Origin: Mycobacterium palustre
Lineage (GTDB): Bacteria > Actinomycetota > Actinomycetes > Mycobacteriales > Mycobacteriaceae
Assembly (NCBI RefSeq): GCF_002101785.1
Contig: NZ_LQPJ01000101.1
Location: 1-64,000, forward strand
Reading direction: 5' to 3'
Length of the DNA: 64,000 bases
The position numbers were made by a program, and so were the translations under genes. The notes below the pieces were generated by a model. The model had not been told where the DNA came from. It was given only the letters and a program-made list of their open reading frames with translations, and searched no databases. Shown piece by piece: positions 46,954 through 54,711 of this stretch; the first letter of the stretch is position 1, and every line of letters starts with the position of its first letter.

Positions 46954-46967
46954 GGGTTCTCCTGTCG

Positions 46968-47545
46968 TCAATCGCCCCGCGGGGACGAATCCCGGTAGGC
47001 CTCCAGCAGTCGCAGCCACACCTCGCTGATCGCGAAAAGCACGGTACGGCGTGCCACAGCCGATCGATCGGCACCTGGCCGGCGACGGCGATGGTCGCCG
47101 AGTGCAGCACCTCGGTGACGCCGGGGCCGACCAGGGTCAGGCCGAGCAGGTGGCCCCGGTCGACGTCGACCACCATGCGCGCCCGGCCCGTGTACCCGTC
47201 GGCGTAGAGCTTAACTCCCATGACGACGTCGCCGATTTCCACGTCGACGGCCCGCACCCGGCACGTGTCGTCGACGTCGAGCCGGTCGGGCCTCCGCGAC
47301 GCCGGGCAGGTCGGGGAGCATGGGCCGGCTTCCGGTGCAGACGACGACCGCGTGACGCGCGCCCAACGCCTGCCTCTCGCCGTCGGACGTGGTACGCACG
47401 CCCAGTAGGAGCATTCGCCGCCGACGAGTTCGCGCTCGACCACCGCGACGCTCAGCCCAGCCGCCCGGGTGCGCTCGGCGGCGTTTTGTCCGACCGGCCC
47501 GGCGCCGAGCACCGCGACGTCGTATTCGCCTTCTTCTGCTGTCAC
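46968..47545 (-). pseudogene. Decayed FAD-disulfide oxidoreductase (mercuric reductase-like)
   Basis: The leftward reading from GTG 47545 gives a good FAD start: 'DVAVLGAGPVGQNAAERTRA' and 'ELVGGECSYWACVP', the redox-Cys site of the disulfide reductase family. Then the frame changes: 'AVVVCTGSRPMLPDLPGV' appears in another frame near 47330. The C-terminal part 'DVDRGHLLGLTLVGPGVTEV' is in frame with the start, and the tail 'SEVWLRLLEAYRD' is in a third frame, ending at 46968. Only about 190 of some 470 codons remain, so there are large deletions and at least two frameshifts. It is non-functional. Confidence 0.78.
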
Positions 47546-47628
47546 CGTTGACGATCCTTGCGGCCGCGGCCCTCATTGTCCATGCGAGAGTCGGCCTGAC
47601 AGGGCGACATCTGGCGTTGTCCTCGAAC

Positions 47629-48321
47629 TCATCCCCTTAGCTCGATGAGGCGCTCGGCCAGCTGGCGGAGGTCACTCACGACGAGGTCGGGTTGCGGGAG
47701 TCCGTCGACGGGCAGCGGCGGATTGCCCGGCCGAGTGACCAGCGCACCGCTGAAGCCGACGTTTTGGGCGCCGACGGTGTCCCAGACGTGCGCTGCCACC
47801 ATCATGCAGTCGGCGGGAGCTACCCCGAGCGTCTGGCACGCGTAGCGATACACCGCCGGGGCCGGCTTAAACGCGCGGCAGGCATCGACGCTCAATCGAT
47901 GCTCGAAAAGCCCGGCCAATCCCGCGCTTTCCAGCGCCGTCGCTCCGTCGGGGTTGGGCGGCGAATTGGTCAGGGTGACGAGGCGAAAGCCGTTGTCGCG
48001 CAGTGCGGCTAGCCCTTCGGGCGCGTCGGGGTGCGGCGGCATCGTCAGGAAGGCCGCCTTGAGGCGGCGCAGGTCTTCGTCGCCGATGCCCACGTGATGG
48101 ATGTCACCCAACATGCGCAGCACACCCTGGGCCAGGGCCGAGAAATTCACATAGCTTTCCGCCAGGGTGGCCGTCATCGAGTACATGACGAGCTGGGCGA
48201 ACCACTCGCGAAGCACCCGCTCGTCACCGAACCACTCGCCGAAAAGCGGTGCCAGGGAATCGATGTCGAGCAGCGTTTCGTTGACGTCGAAAACGACTAC
48301 GGGTGGCGCGGCCGTCGGCAT
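47629..48321 (-). CDS. HAD-type haloacid dehalogenase
   Basis: 230 residues. Nucleophile Asp12 in 'VVFDVNETLLD', the Thr/Asn of 'VTLTNSPPN', the Lys of 'ACRAFKPAPAVYRY' and the acidic site of 'VAAHVWDTVGAQN' give the four HAD motifs of the type II L-2-haloacid dehalogenase group. It may dehalogenate a 2-haloacid or hydrolyse another substrate. It lies at the end of the accessory segment's leftward group. Confidence 0.88.
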   Translation of the reverse strand: MPTAAPPVVVFDVNETLLDIDSLAPLFGEWFGDERVLREWFAQLVMYSMTATLAESYVNFSALAQGVLRMLGDIHHVGIGDEDLRRLKAAFLTMPPHPDAPEGLAALRDNGFRLVTLTNSPPNPDGATALESAGLAGLFEHRLSVDACRAFKPAPAVYRYACQTLGVAPADCMMVAAHVWDTVGAQNVGFSGALVTRPGNPPLPVDGLPQPDLVVSDLRQLAERLIELRG

Positions 48322-48323
48322 GG

Positions 48324-48434
48324 TTATCGCTCGACCTTCTTCAGCGTGGGCACGTCAGGGCGCAGGTACACGATCAGGCACAGGCAGATCAGCGCCATCC
48401 CGGCGACCGGCCACCAGAGCGCGGCGACGGCCGC
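48324..48434 (-). pseudogene. C-terminal fragment of a membrane protein
   Basis: A leftward reading 'ALWWPVAGMALICLCLIVYL' then 'RPDVPTLKKVER' ends in TAA at 48324. It looks like a single last membrane helix and a basic tail. Upstream of 48434 it is cut by the truncated VOC gene, so it is a junction remnant. The parent protein cannot be identified. Confidence 0.5.
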
Positions 48435-48837
48435 CGTGGTTGGAGTTGCCGTCGGGGTCGCGTAGGTCCGCGAAACTGGCGTAATCGCCGCGGCCGGGAT
48501 CGGGGCCCGGCAAAAATCCACCGCGCCAGCCCCCTTCGGCGTCCTTGTGGCGGATGTCGCCGACGGCCACCCCCCGTTCGATCAGCTCAGCGCGGTAGCG
48601 CCCGATGTCGGGAACAACCAGGTACAGGCCCCGCACCGATCCCGGGGGCGCTTCGGTCAGGCCGACGCCGAACTGAATCGAAGTCGCCGAACCCCCGGGA
48701 GTCAGCTGGATGACGCGGAATTCGGGCGTCGGTGCGTAGTCGACGTCGAGGTTGAAGCCGACCTGGTCGCGGTAGAAGCGCAGAGACGAGTCGGGATCTG
48801 TGACGGGAAGGATCACGACCTCCAACAGCGTCTTCAT
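48355..48837 (-). CDS. VOC/glyoxalase-family protein with abnormal 3' end
   Basis: 160 residues from ATG 48837. 'VVILPVTDPDSSLRFYRDQV' and 'YASFADLRDPDGNS' are the VOC motif pair. Normal relatives end about ten residues after 'DPDGN' ('W.LQE'). Here the frame runs into unrelated Arg-rich sequence ('NHGGRRRALVAGRRDGADLP') that is really the membrane-protein fragment at 48324-48434 read in another frame. The core may fold, but the last strand is lost. Its start overlaps the DUF427 stop by four bases. Confidence 0.65.
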   Translation of the reverse strand: MKTLLEVVILPVTDPDSSLRFYRDQVGFNLDVDYAPTPEFRVIQLTPGGSATSIQFGVGLTEAPPGSVRGLYLVVPDIGRYRAELIERGVAVGDIRHKDAEGGWRGGFLPGPDPGRGDYASFADLRDPDGNSNHGGRRRALVAGRRDGADLPVPDRVPAP

Positions 48838-49715
48838 CGGATCGCTCCCAGGGGTGTTTTCCGGAGCACCTCGTCGGTGTCGAGCCCTCGGTCGACGCCG
48901 TGCGGGATCACGGTCTGGCCGGGCTCGAGGTATAGCTTCGTGCCGTCGAGGTATACGTCGATCTTGTCCGGTTCGAAGGACACCAGATTGGTTACCCGGC
49001 CCACCTCGGGCCAGGCGTTGAGGTAGGACCACGCGGCGCGCTTGTGGCTGCCGACATCGTAATACGAGCAAATCCCCTTGTATGGGCAAAAGGTCTGTAG
49101 CTCAACGAGTTTGAGCGCGGATGCATCGATGTTCTCGCGGGGCACATACCAACGGGGCGCAAATCCCGATTCGTAGAGCGCCAATGGGTGCTTGGTATCG
49201 GCGATCACGCGCTCACCGTCCCGAACCACCAGATGTCGTGAGGTAGAGCGGATGTCGATGCGGTGGTAGGCGTCGGCTGCGTGCCCGACGATGCGCTCGT
49301 TCTCTTCGTAGAAGGCGTCCATGGCGCGCCAAGCGAACGCCAATCGGCCCTCCAGCGCGGCAGCGTGGGGTGGCAGGGCGGTGTGCTGCCAGGCGCTGTG
49401 GTTCGCTTCTCGCCCCGCGACTTTGGCGGCGAACCACGCGGTGTCGCCGAGGTCAGGGTGCTGGGTGACCCGCCCTTCTGGCGTCAGGATTCCTTCTTCG
49501 ATGTCGTCGCGGGGGAAGTAGGCGACGGGATAGCGGCCCGGCTCGTGAAGCAGGATCACGTCCTCGCTGTCGGCGATCCATCGGTCCGCGAAGCACACCC
49601 GCATGCGCCGTCGCAGCGGCTCGGCGTACAGCAGTCGCGGCGGCAGCGGCTGCTCTGTGAGGAAGTGCCCCACCGATCCGGTCGCCAGTGGGCCTTGTTG
49701 CCAGGCTAGCCCCAT
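48834..49715 (-). CDS. Double DUF427-domain protein
   Basis: 293 residues from ATG 49715 with GGGGAGG upstream. Two DUF427 units are seen: 'RRMRVCFADRWIADSEDVIL' with 'RYPVAYFPRDDIEEG' in the first half, and 'HLVVRDGERVIADTKHPLAL' with 'PRWYVPRENIDASAL' and 'FCPYKGICSYYDV' in the second. DUF427 is a small beta-barrel fold of unknown function, common in actinobacteria. The next VOC gene overlaps its stop, so they were one transcript. Confidence 0.85.
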   Translation of the reverse strand: MGLAWQQGPLATGSVGHFLTEQPLPPRLLYAEPLRRRMRVCFADRWIADSEDVILLHEPGRYPVAYFPRDDIEEGILTPEGRVTQHPDLGDTAWFAAKVAGREANHSAWQHTALPPHAAALEGRLAFAWRAMDAFYEENERIVGHAADAYHRIDIRSTSRHLVVRDGERVIADTKHPLALYESGFAPRWYVPRENIDASALKLVELQTFCPYKGICSYYDVGSHKRAAWSYLNAWPEVGRVTNLVSFEPDKIDVYLDGTKLYLEPGQTVIPHGVDRGLDTDEVLRKTPLGAIR

Positions 49716-49770
49716 CTCGGTGTCCTCCCCTTTAGCGGATTTGTTCGTACACAAAGCTTTTGAGTGGATG

Positions 49771-50372
49771 TCAGTCGATCACGACGACCATCTTGCCGCC
49801 GGCTTCGCCCGCCTCCATCCTCGGTGCGCATCATGAATCTGGTCGAACGAGAAGACGCGAGATGGCTTTGCTTGCAGTTTGCCCTCGGCGACCTGCCGCG
49901 CGACGTCTTGTAGGGGTACGTCGGACAGGGGGAAGCCGGGCGTCCCAAACACAAAGCTGCCGAAGAAGTTCCAGTTCACGCCGCTGGCCATGCGGAGCAG
50001 CGGGTTGAAATCGCCGATGGGGTCGAGTCCTCCGAGCCACCCCGCCAGGCAGGCCGTCCCGCCGCGGCGCAGCATGTCGAGCGAGTCCAGGATCGTGCTG
50101 TTGCCGATCAGGTCCAGGACTGCATCGATCGTTTTGGCCCCGGCGATGTGGGTGGCCAGGTCGCGCCTCTCCAGCTCCACCCGCGACGCCCCCAGCTTCT
50201 CGAGCATGGCCACGCGCTCACGGCTGCGCGTGGTCGCGACGACGCGCGCGCCGGCGGCGGCGGCCATTTTGAGCGCAGCCTGGCCCAGCGATGACGTCGC
50301 GCCGCGCAGCACCAACGTCTGCCCGGGCTTCAGGTCGAGGCCGCCGAAGCCGTTCAGGACGATGGCGCGCAT
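49771..50372 (-). pseudogene. Internally deleted and frameshifted zinc-type alcohol dehydrogenase
   Basis: From ATG 50372 the reading is 'MRAIVLNGFGG', the normal start of a quinone-reductase/ADH. It then jumps directly to 'LDLKPGQTLVLRGATSSLGQ', a position about 130 residues further on in relatives, so the GroES-like catalytic domain is gone. The Rossmann part continues to 'FSFDQIHDAH' near 49815. There a frameshift follows: the expected end 'GGKMVVVID' is in another frame with a TGA at 49771-49773. The enzyme cannot work. Confidence 0.75.
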
Positions 50373-50527
50373 GGTGTCCCCGGCGGGTTGTTCGCGCACC
50401 ACGGCGGGCCCGCTGGGCAGCTGGGGTGGACTGGCGGCGGACACGTGCGGCCCCTCCCAAATCGTCTGTAGGCCTTGGGATATCGATCTGCAAAGCGCGG
50501 AGGGCGACAGGAGCCGAGCACACCGAT

Positions 50528-50543
50528 TGGGCCAACTAACCCA
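50528..50543. promoter_or_regulatory. Motif TGGGC-N3-CTAACCCA, copy 1
   Basis: The motif TGGGCCAACTAACCCA (arms ATTGGG and CCCAAT with an 8-base centre) lies 156 bases upstream of the ADH relic and just after the stop of the TetR gene ending at 50547. It matches 13 of 16 bases with the copy at 52973-52988. Confidence 0.5.
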
Positions 50544-50546
50544 ATA

Positions 50547-51200
50547 TTATGGGCCAATGCATCCGCTCGTGTCCAGGGCCGCCCCGGATGCAAAGGAGCG
50601 CACGTATTCGACGGCAGCGTTGACGGCGACCCGCAGCGGTTCGGGGTCGTTGGTGGCGTAGGTGATCATTGCGCCGCCCTGATGCGCGGTGATCAGCGAC
50701 ACCGCCAGGTGCCGCGGGTCGGCCTCCGCGCGCAGGTCGCCGCGTCGACGCATCGCCGTGAGCCCGGCCCGAAACAACTCGATCCACTCGTCGTAGCCGG
50801 CGGAGAGATCGGCGTGTATCTCGTCGTCGGCCTCGATCAGCTCGCCGGCCAAGGAACCGTAGACGCAGCCGCCGACGCGGTATACGGCGTCGACGTCGGA
50901 CACGCAGGCGTCCGCCCACGCCTGAAGCGCCTCGAAGCTGTCGAGCGCACCCAGCCCCGGTTGAGTGTGGAAGGTCCGTAGATCGTGGCGGCGCGCGGCG
51001 ACGACGCGGCGGGTCAGGTCGCGCTTGTCACGGAAGTAGTGGGACATCTGCGATCCGCCCACTCCGGCGGCGCGGCGCACCCGCCCGATGCTGGTGTTGG
51101 CGATGCCGAGCTCGAACATGAGCCGGGCGGCGACGTCGACGATGCGCCCACGAGTCGCCAGTCCCTTGTGGGTAAACCGCGATGAGCGCTGTTCGGACAC
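50547..51200 (-). CDS. TetR-family regulator
   Basis: 217 residues from GTG 51200. 'LATRGRIVDVAARLMFELG' and 'IGRVRRAAGVGGSQMSHYF' form the HTH. It is a close paralog of the next gene: both share the 'SQ..HYF.DK..L.R.V' stretch and end with 'AHQGG'. Such TetR proteins of mycobacteria often sit next to oxidoreductases. Confidence 0.87.
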   Translation of the reverse strand: MSEQRSSRFTHKGLATRGRIVDVAARLMFELGIANTSIGRVRRAAGVGGSQMSHYFRDKRDLTRRVVAARRHDLRTFHTQPGLGALDSFEALQAWADACVSDVDAVYRVGGCVYGSLAGELIEADDEIHADLSAGYDEWIELFRAGLTAMRRRGDLRAEADPRHLAVSLITAHQGGAMITYATNDPEPLRVAVNAAVEYVRSFASGAALDTSGCIGP

Positions 51201-51233
51201 GTTGCCGCCTCGGGCAGGTGAGTCAGCGGGCTT

Positions 51234-51917
51234 TCACCGCCGCGCCCGGCCGCGCGGGCGGCGCGGTGGACGCGGAGCGCGTTCGGCCGGATCGGTGGCG
51301 AAGATGCGCAGGTAGTTGACCGCGAAACGGACCGCGTCTGCGTGCGGCCATTCCGCCCGGTAGGTGAAGGCCAGTGTGCCGCCTCCCTGGTGAGCGCCGA
51401 CAATGGCCAGAGCCAGCTGCCGTGGGTTGGCATCCGCGACCACAATCCCGGCGTCCTTCATTCGCTGGATCGCCTGCTGCAGAAGGTCGACCCAGTCGCG
51501 GTAGCCCGCCGCGAGCGCGTCGCGCGTCGCCTCGTCGGTCTTGGCCAGCTGAGCGGCGAGGGCGTGATAGGTCGGGGTCCCGAAATATCCAACGCGCCTG
51601 AGATAGCGCATGTTGAGGTCGATCCAGCGCTCGAAGTCGTCAAACGACGCCAGCCCGCCAAGCCTCGGTTGGCGGTGAAACTCGAGCACCACGCCGATCT
51701 GACGCGCGATGACCGCGCGGACCAACGCGCCCTTGTCGGCGAAATAATGGGCAAGCTGCGAGCCGCTTACCGACGCGGTTCTGCGAACGTTGTCCATGCT
51801 GAACGCCGCTAGGCCATCGGTGACGATCAGCTGCGCCGCCGACTGGACGATCCGCTCACGGGTGGCACGCCCCTTGGGGGTCAACCGTTTTTGATCTTGC
51901 GCCGAAAGCTGGGCCAT
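51234..51917 (-). CDS. TetR-family regulator, paralog of the next gene
   Basis: 227 residues. 'GRATRERIVQSAAQLIVTDG' and 'MDNVRRTASVSGSQLAHYFA' form the HTH; the C-terminal 'ALAIVGAHQGGGTLAFTYR' matches the paralog at 50547-51200. The 33-base gap between them suggests a tandem duplication and a shared transcript. The C-terminus is Arg-rich ('RAPRPPRRPRGRARR'). Confidence 0.88.
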   Translation of the reverse strand: MAQLSAQDQKRLTPKGRATRERIVQSAAQLIVTDGLAAFSMDNVRRTASVSGSQLAHYFADKGALVRAVIARQIGVVLEFHRQPRLGGLASFDDFERWIDLNMRYLRRVGYFGTPTYHALAAQLAKTDEATRDALAAGYRDWVDLLQQAIQRMKDAGIVVADANPRQLALAIVGAHQGGGTLAFTYRAEWPHADAVRFAVNYLRIFATDPAERAPRPPRRPRGRARR

Positions 51918-51994
51918 CGCGTCAGATTAACCCCGGGGCATTCCGATTTCTGGGATATCCGGCCCACTCGCCAGCGCTTACCAGCGGCATCGAA

Positions 51995-52867
51995 TCAGGC
52001 GAGTGAGTGGGCCCCGGCGAGAAAGTTGCGGATGAGCTCGGTGACATCGTCCAGAGCGGACTCGAGCAGGAAGTGACCGCCGTCAAGCAGATGGACCTCG
52101 GCTGCGGGTAGGTCACCGGCGAACGCTTCGGCCCCGGCCGGCCCGAAGATCTCGTCACCGCGACCCCACACCGCCAGGAGCGGCACCCGGGTGGCGCGAA
52201 AGTATTCGTGCAGGCTCGGGTATAGCGGCGCGTTGCTGGCGTAGTCCCGGAACAGCTTCAGCTGCACCTCGTCGTTGCCCGGACGCGATATCAGCGCGTA
52301 GTCGTGATGCCAGCACTCGGGGGCGACCAGCGTCTGGTCGGCGACCCCGGTGAGGTATTGCCATCGTGTGGCGTCCAGCGTGAGGAATTGACGTACCGCG
52401 GCCTCGGTGTCGGGTGTCTGCCGAGTTTGATACGCCCACACGACCTTCCAAAAGCTCTCGACGAAGCCCGCGTCGTAGCCGTTGCCGTTTTGGGTGATGA
52501 TCGCGGTTATTGCCGACGGGTCGCGCAGCGCCAGCCGCCAGCCGATCGGAGCGCCATAGTCGTGTACGTAGATGGCGTACCGGTCGATTTCGAGCGTGCG
52601 CAGCAGTGCGGCGGTCAGGTCGGTAAGCGCGTCGAATGTGTAGTCGAACTTCTCGACGGGCGGCGCGTCGGAGAGGCCGAAGCCCAAGTGGTCCGGCGCG
52701 ATCACGTGATAGAGGTCGGCCAGGTTCGGCACCAGGTTCCGGAACATGTAAGAGCTGGTGGGAAACCCGTGCAGCAGCACCAGCGCGGGCGCGTCGGTGC
52801 GGCCCGCTTCGCGGAAGAACAGCCGATGGCCATCGACGGTGGTGTAGCGATGATGAACGGCCGGCAT
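51995..52867 (-). CDS. Alpha/beta hydrolase, epoxide hydrolase/haloalkane dehalogenase type
   Basis: 290 residues from ATG 52867. 'LVLLHGFPTSSYMFRNL' (oxyanion hole), nucleophile Asp in 'YVHDYGAPIGWRLA', and the catalytic His in 'LDGGHFLLESALDD' define the Asp-type hydrolases. An epoxide or haloalkane is a plausible substrate. A perfect 18-bp palindrome lies 16 bases upstream of the start. It is divergent from the MOSC-reductase fusion gene. Confidence 0.87.
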   Translation of the reverse strand: MPAVHHRYTTVDGHRLFFREAGRTDAPALVLLHGFPTSSYMFRNLVPNLADLYHVIAPDHLGFGLSDAPPVEKFDYTFDALTDLTAALLRTLEIDRYAIYVHDYGAPIGWRLALRDPSAITAIITQNGNGYDAGFVESFWKVVWAYQTRQTPDTEAAVRQFLTLDATRWQYLTGVADQTLVAPECWHHDYALISRPGNDEVQLKLFRDYASNAPLYPSLHEYFRATRVPLLAVWGRGDEIFGPAGAEAFAGDLPAAEVHLLDGGHFLLESALDDVTELIRNFLAGAHSLA

Positions 52868-52883
52868 GGTATGCCCCCTGGTT

Positions 52884-52901
52884 CTGGGATGTGCATCCCA
52901 G
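52884..52901. promoter_or_regulatory. Palindrome CTGGGATG-TG-CATCCCAG
   Basis: A perfect inverted repeat with 8-bp arms in the gap between the alpha/beta hydrolase gene and the MOSC fusion gene. A half-site CTGGGAT recurs at 51950-51956 upstream of the TetR gene at 51917. It is a strong candidate operator for one of the two neighbouring TetR proteins. Confidence 0.65.
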
Positions 52902-52972
52902 TATGCGCCGAAATGCGTCAGTCGCAAGACCGTCCCCGCAGGAGTTGACCGCCGTATTCGCCAGTCCTAGTC

Positions 52973-52988
52973 TGGGCTGGCTAACCCA
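52973..52988. promoter_or_regulatory. Motif TGGGC-N3-CTAACCCA, copy 2
   Basis: TGGGCTGGCTAACCCA lies 29-44 bases upstream of the MOSC fusion gene start. It is the second copy of the motif seen at 50528-50543 before the ADH relic. The arms TGGG and CCCA are inverted. Confidence 0.55.
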
Positions 52989-53016
52989 TTTTTACGACGC
53001 TGCGGGCGGAGGCACA

Positions 53017-54708
53017 GTGGCCAAGCTCGTCTCGATAAACGTGGGCCTGCCCAAGAGCGTGCAGTGGCGGGGCAAGACCGTCTACACGGGCATATGGAAG
53101 ACCCCGGTCGACGGGTCCGTGATGGCGCGTCGCCTCAACCTCGACGGTGACGGCCAGGGCGACCTCGCCGGCCATGGGGGCGAGCAACGCGCCGTCATGG
53201 TCTACCAGACGGAGTCGTACGATTTCTGGAAGACGTATCTGGGTCGCGACGACCTGGCGCCCGGCCACTTCGGCGAAAACTTCACGATCGCCGGGCTCGC
53301 CGACGACGAGGTCTGTGTCGGCGACCGCTATCGGATCGGCGAAGCCGAGTTCGAGGTGACCCAGCCCCGCGTGACCTGCTTTCGGGTCGGCATGCGCCTC
53401 AACGAGCCGCGGATGCCCAATCTGCTTGTCTCCGAGCACCGTCCGGGCTTCTACTTCCGTGTCATCACCGAGGGTCACGTCCGGGCCGGCGACGACATCG
53501 TGCGGACCCGCCGCGGCAGGCACCAGCTCAGTGTCGCCGACGTCGACGCCCTGTTGTATCTGCCCAACCGCAATCTCGAGCAGCTCCGCACCGTCGTCGA
53601 CGTGCCGGCGCTGAGCCCCGGCTGGCAGCAGTCGTTTCGCGACATGCTGGCCGCACCCGAACCGCCGGTCGGACAGGAGCGCGGCTGGCGCGGATTCCGT
53701 CCCCTGCGGGTCACCGAGATACGCCACGAGAGCCCGCAGGTGCTGTCAATTCGTCTGGAAGCCGACGACCACGGCGTGCTGCCGCCGGCGCTTCCTGGCC
53801 AATACTTGACGCTGCGCGTCCCCGGTGCCGGTGATCCGGCGCCGCTGCGCAGCTACTCCCTGTCGGGCGAGCCTGCCGGCGGGTATTACCGCATCAGCGT
53901 CAAACGCGAAGATCACGGCATGGTGAGCCGCTGGTTGCATGCCCACATCGCGGTGGGATCCGTCGTCGAGGTCGCGGCCCCGCGCGGCGAGTTCGTCCTC
54001 GCCGACGGTGACGGCCCGGTGGTGCTGATCTCGGGGGGCATCGGCATCACGCCGGTCCTGGCGATGTTGCATAAGCTTTCGGGGGTGCACAGCGATCGCG
54101 AAATCTGGTGGCTGCACACCACCCGCAACCGCGAAACGCAAGCCTTCGCAGCCGAAGTCACGGCATTGCTCGCGGCGCTGCCCCACGCGCAGCAGCTCAC
54201 CTTCTACACCGAAACGCAAGGCCGCCTGGATCGGTCGAAGATCGCAGCGTTGGGCATACCCGTGGACGCGGTGGCATACCTTTGCGGGCCAACACAATTC
54301 ATGAGCGACATGCAAGGTGCCCTCACGGCCGCGGGGCTCGACCCCTCTAGCATTCACAGCGAATTGTTCGGCGCCTTGCCGCCGATCAACCCCGGCGTCG
54401 TCGGCCAGGCTCCACGCAAGCCGCCACACCCGCCCGCCGGGATACCGGGCACCGGACCGTCGATCACCTTCTCGCGCAGCGGGTTGACGGTCAACTGGTC
54501 GACCGATTACGGAAGCATCCTCGAGCTCGCCGAGGCGTGCGACGTGCCGACCCGGTTCTCGTGCCGAAGCGGCGTCTGCCACGTCTGCGTCACCGGCATC
54601 GTCGCCGGGGCGACGAGTTACGTCCAACCGCCGCTGGAGCCGCCCGGGGATGGCGAGGTGCTCATCTGCTCGGCCGCCCCGTGCAGCGACGTCGTCCTCG
54701 ACCTTTGA
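53017..54708 (+). CDS. MOSC domain-ferredoxin reductase-[2Fe-2S] ferredoxin fusion protein
   Basis: 563 residues from GTG 53017 with GGAGG at 53008-53012. Residues 1-160 are a YiiM-like MOSC domain ('DLAGHGGEQRAVMVYQTESY', 'PGHFGENFTIAGL', 'VTQPRVTCFRVGMRL'), which often serves molybdenum-cofactor sulfur handling. About 225-445 is an FAD/NAD(P)H ferredoxin-reductase domain (RSYS, 'GPVVLISGGIGITPVLAM', 'YLCGPTQFM'). About 475-563 is a plant-type [2Fe-2S] ferredoxin with Cys516, Cys521, Cys524 and Cys551. The three domains can move electrons from NAD(P)H to an unknown acceptor at the MOSC end. It sits alone in the accessory segment, divergent from an epoxide-hydrolase-like gene. Confidence 0.9.
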   Translation: MAKLVSINVGLPKSVQWRGKTVYTGIWKTPVDGSVMARRLNLDGDGQGDLAGHGGEQRAVMVYQTESYDFWKTYLGRDDLAPGHFGENFTIAGLADDEVCVGDRYRIGEAEFEVTQPRVTCFRVGMRLNEPRMPNLLVSEHRPGFYFRVITEGHVRAGDDIVRTRRGRHQLSVADVDALLYLPNRNLEQLRTVVDVPALSPGWQQSFRDMLAAPEPPVGQERGWRGFRPLRVTEIRHESPQVLSIRLEADDHGVLPPALPGQYLTLRVPGAGDPAPLRSYSLSGEPAGGYYRISVKREDHGMVSRWLHAHIAVGSVVEVAAPRGEFVLADGDGPVVLISGGIGITPVLAMLHKLSGVHSDREIWWLHTTRNRETQAFAAEVTALLAALPHAQQLTFYTETQGRLDRSKIAALGIPVDAVAYLCGPTQFMSDMQGALTAAGLDPSSIHSELFGALPPINPGVVGQAPRKPPHPPAGIPGTGPSITFSRSGLTVNWSTDYGSILELAEACDVPTRFSCRSGVCHVCVTGIVAGATSYVQPPLEPPGDGEVLICSAAPCSDVVLDL

Positions 54709-54711
54709 CCG

